Source of the DNA: Kutzneria viridogrisea
GTDB taxonomy: Bacteria > Actinomycetota > Actinomycetes > Mycobacteriales > Pseudonocardiaceae
Length of the DNA: 64,000 nucleotides
NCBI GenBank assembly: GCA_014138725.1
Contig: JACJID010000001.1
Location: 930,001-994,000, forward strand
Reading direction: 5' to 3'
Under the pieces are notes generated by a model. It saw nothing but the letters and a program-made list of their open reading frames with translations. It was not told where the DNA came from and did not search any database. Made by a program: the position numbers and the translations under genes. Positions 63,212-64,000 of the stretch are shown here, one piece after another; position 1 is the stretch's first letter, and each line of letters starts with the position of its first letter.

Positions 63212-64000
63212 CGATGAGGATCTTCTCCAGCGCCCAGGCCTGCGGCTTCGGACCCGTCTCCAAACTGACCGCCATATCGCCGCTGTTCGAGGGCGCCACG
63301 ATCGACTTCACGGGTCGCGAGGTCGCGCTGGACTTCGCGCGGCGCCACGCGCACCGCTTCACCACCATCAACGAGGGCGACACCCAGCGGCACGAGGACG
63401 TCGCGGCCGGCCTGGCCGAGGCCGACTTCGTGGTCAGCGTGATGGACGCGGAACTCGTGTTCTGGGCGGTGCGCGCCGACGTGCCGGTGCTGTTCTTCGA
63501 CAGCCTGCTGAGCTTCTGGCTCACCGAGCGCAGCTTTGAGGAACTGGCCGCCCGCGCTCAGCTCGTGCGCTGGTCCGACGACGAGACCGCGCGGTTCGTC
63601 TTCGACACGCTGACGCCGCACGAGCGCATCCTGCTGGCCCACCTGCTGGCCACCCGGTCGTACGCGCAGAACTTCCCCGGTGTCGCGGCGCGCATCGACT
63701 CCCTGGCCAGGGTGGGCGCGAGCCACATCCAGCTGTGCGGCCCCATCGTGGACCGAGGCGCGCTGGAGGCCGCGTTGTCCGCTCCCGCACCGGACCGCGT
63801 TCCCGACCTGCTGATCAACCTGGGTGGCTTCCAGAACTTCTTCCTGGACTACGAGTCCCACAACGCCTATCTCGACCTGCTGCGCCGGTGGGTCGCCGAA
63901 CTCGCCGCAACGCAGCCCGAGCTGCGCCGCGTCCTGGTGTGCGGCGGTGCGTTCCGCGAATCGGTGACCGAGACCCACGGCGGCGTCGAGATCGAGTACA
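63208..64000 (+). CDS. Unidentified protein, 3' end beyond the window
   Basis: An open frame from GTG 63208 (or ATG 63214) that continues to the last base, at least 264 residues. It begins with MRIFSSAQACGFGPVSKL. It then shows FVVSVMDAELVFWAVRADVP, VLFFDSLLSFWL and, after a helical stretch, LINLGGFQNFF and RRVLVCGGAF. Alternating Rossmann-like strands with a glycine-rich loop after each half recall GT-B glycosyltransferases of the MurG kind, and the position after transketolase genes would suit a glycosylation step, but I see no decisive motif. The start overlaps the transketolase stop, so it is in the same operon. Confidence 0.6.
   Translation, partial: MTMRIFSSAQACGFGPVSKLTAISPLFEGATIDFTGREVALDFARRHAHRFTTINEGDTQRHEDVAAGLAEADFVVSVMDAELVFWAVRADVPVLFFDSLLSFWLTERSFEELAARAQLVRWSDDETARFVFDTLTPHERILLAHLLATRSYAQNFPGVAARIDSLARVGASHIQLCGPIVDRGALEAALSAPAPDRVPDLLINLGGFQNFFLDYESHNAYLDLLRRWVAELAATQPELRRVLVCGGAFRESVTETHGGVEIEY

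Noticed and set aside
1-64000. tRNA, rRNA and riboswitch genes
   Set aside because: I saw no cloverleaf with a GGTTCGAATCC-type T-arm, no rRNA-like sequence and no known riboswitch core, but by eye such elements can be missed. A tRNAscan or Rfam search would decide.

Overview
The window is high-GC DNA with codon use, GTG/TTG starts and gene families typical of Actinomycetota: SARP and LuxR regulators, ECF sigma factors, a large NRPS and a trypsin-STAND protein. I cannot name the genus. A filamentous actinomycete, perhaps Pseudonocardiales, fits best.

Region 1 (about 1-30 kb) is a nonribosomal peptide cluster. After a GNAT acetyltransferase come an amidinotransferase, a His-box membrane desaturase/hydroxylase and an Fe(II)/2-oxoglutarate oxygenase (+). 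Next is a leftward operon of an ornithine/lysine cyclodeaminase homologue, an LCAD-like acyl-CoA dehydrogenase, a B12 radical SAM enzyme and a stand-alone A-T didomain. Divergent from it is a 4505-residue NRPS, read as A-T-C-T-C-A-T-C-A-T-C-A-T-TE, whose second module has no A domain. It is followed by a KASIII-like protein with a changed active site, a second A-T didomain, an MIO ammonia lyase/aminomutase, a TrpB2-like PLP enzyme and a LuxR regulator. An 18-nt operator-like core, GACCAAGGTCCCATGGTC, occurs once before the amidinotransferase operon and twice in the divergent NRPS promoter, so these units are probably co-regulated. The predicted product is a short peptide with a guanidino residue, a proline/pipecolate-like residue and one or more residues built on stand-alone carriers.

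Region 2 (30-38 kb) holds a divergent GT87 glycosyltransferase and acyltransferase-3 pair. It also holds a Trypco2 plus trypsin-STAND-TPR pair, a type seen in bacterial conflict systems, and a SigE-type sigma factor with a membrane partner. A small secreted protein with a frameshifted signal peptide closes the region.

Region 3 (38-55.7 kb) is an accessory, decaying region. It has IS5 and IS630 elements, an NmrA/LysR pair, a SARP regulator whose 5' end is copied in inverted orientation behind it, an ECF42-DGPF module, a VOC protein with a WYL regulator remnant, an alpha/beta hydrolase lacking its nucleophile serine, and an aminoglycoside phosphotransferase gene split by a regulator/NmrA cassette.

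Region 4 (55.7-64 kb) looks like the edge of a second biosynthetic or sugar-modifying locus. A leftward SDR, DUF3500, Gfo/Idh/MocA oxidoreductase and class IV aminotransferase stand divergent to an Fe(II)/2OG oxygenase, a split transketolase and an unidentified gene that runs off the end. The oxygenase start abuts an IS5 remnant.
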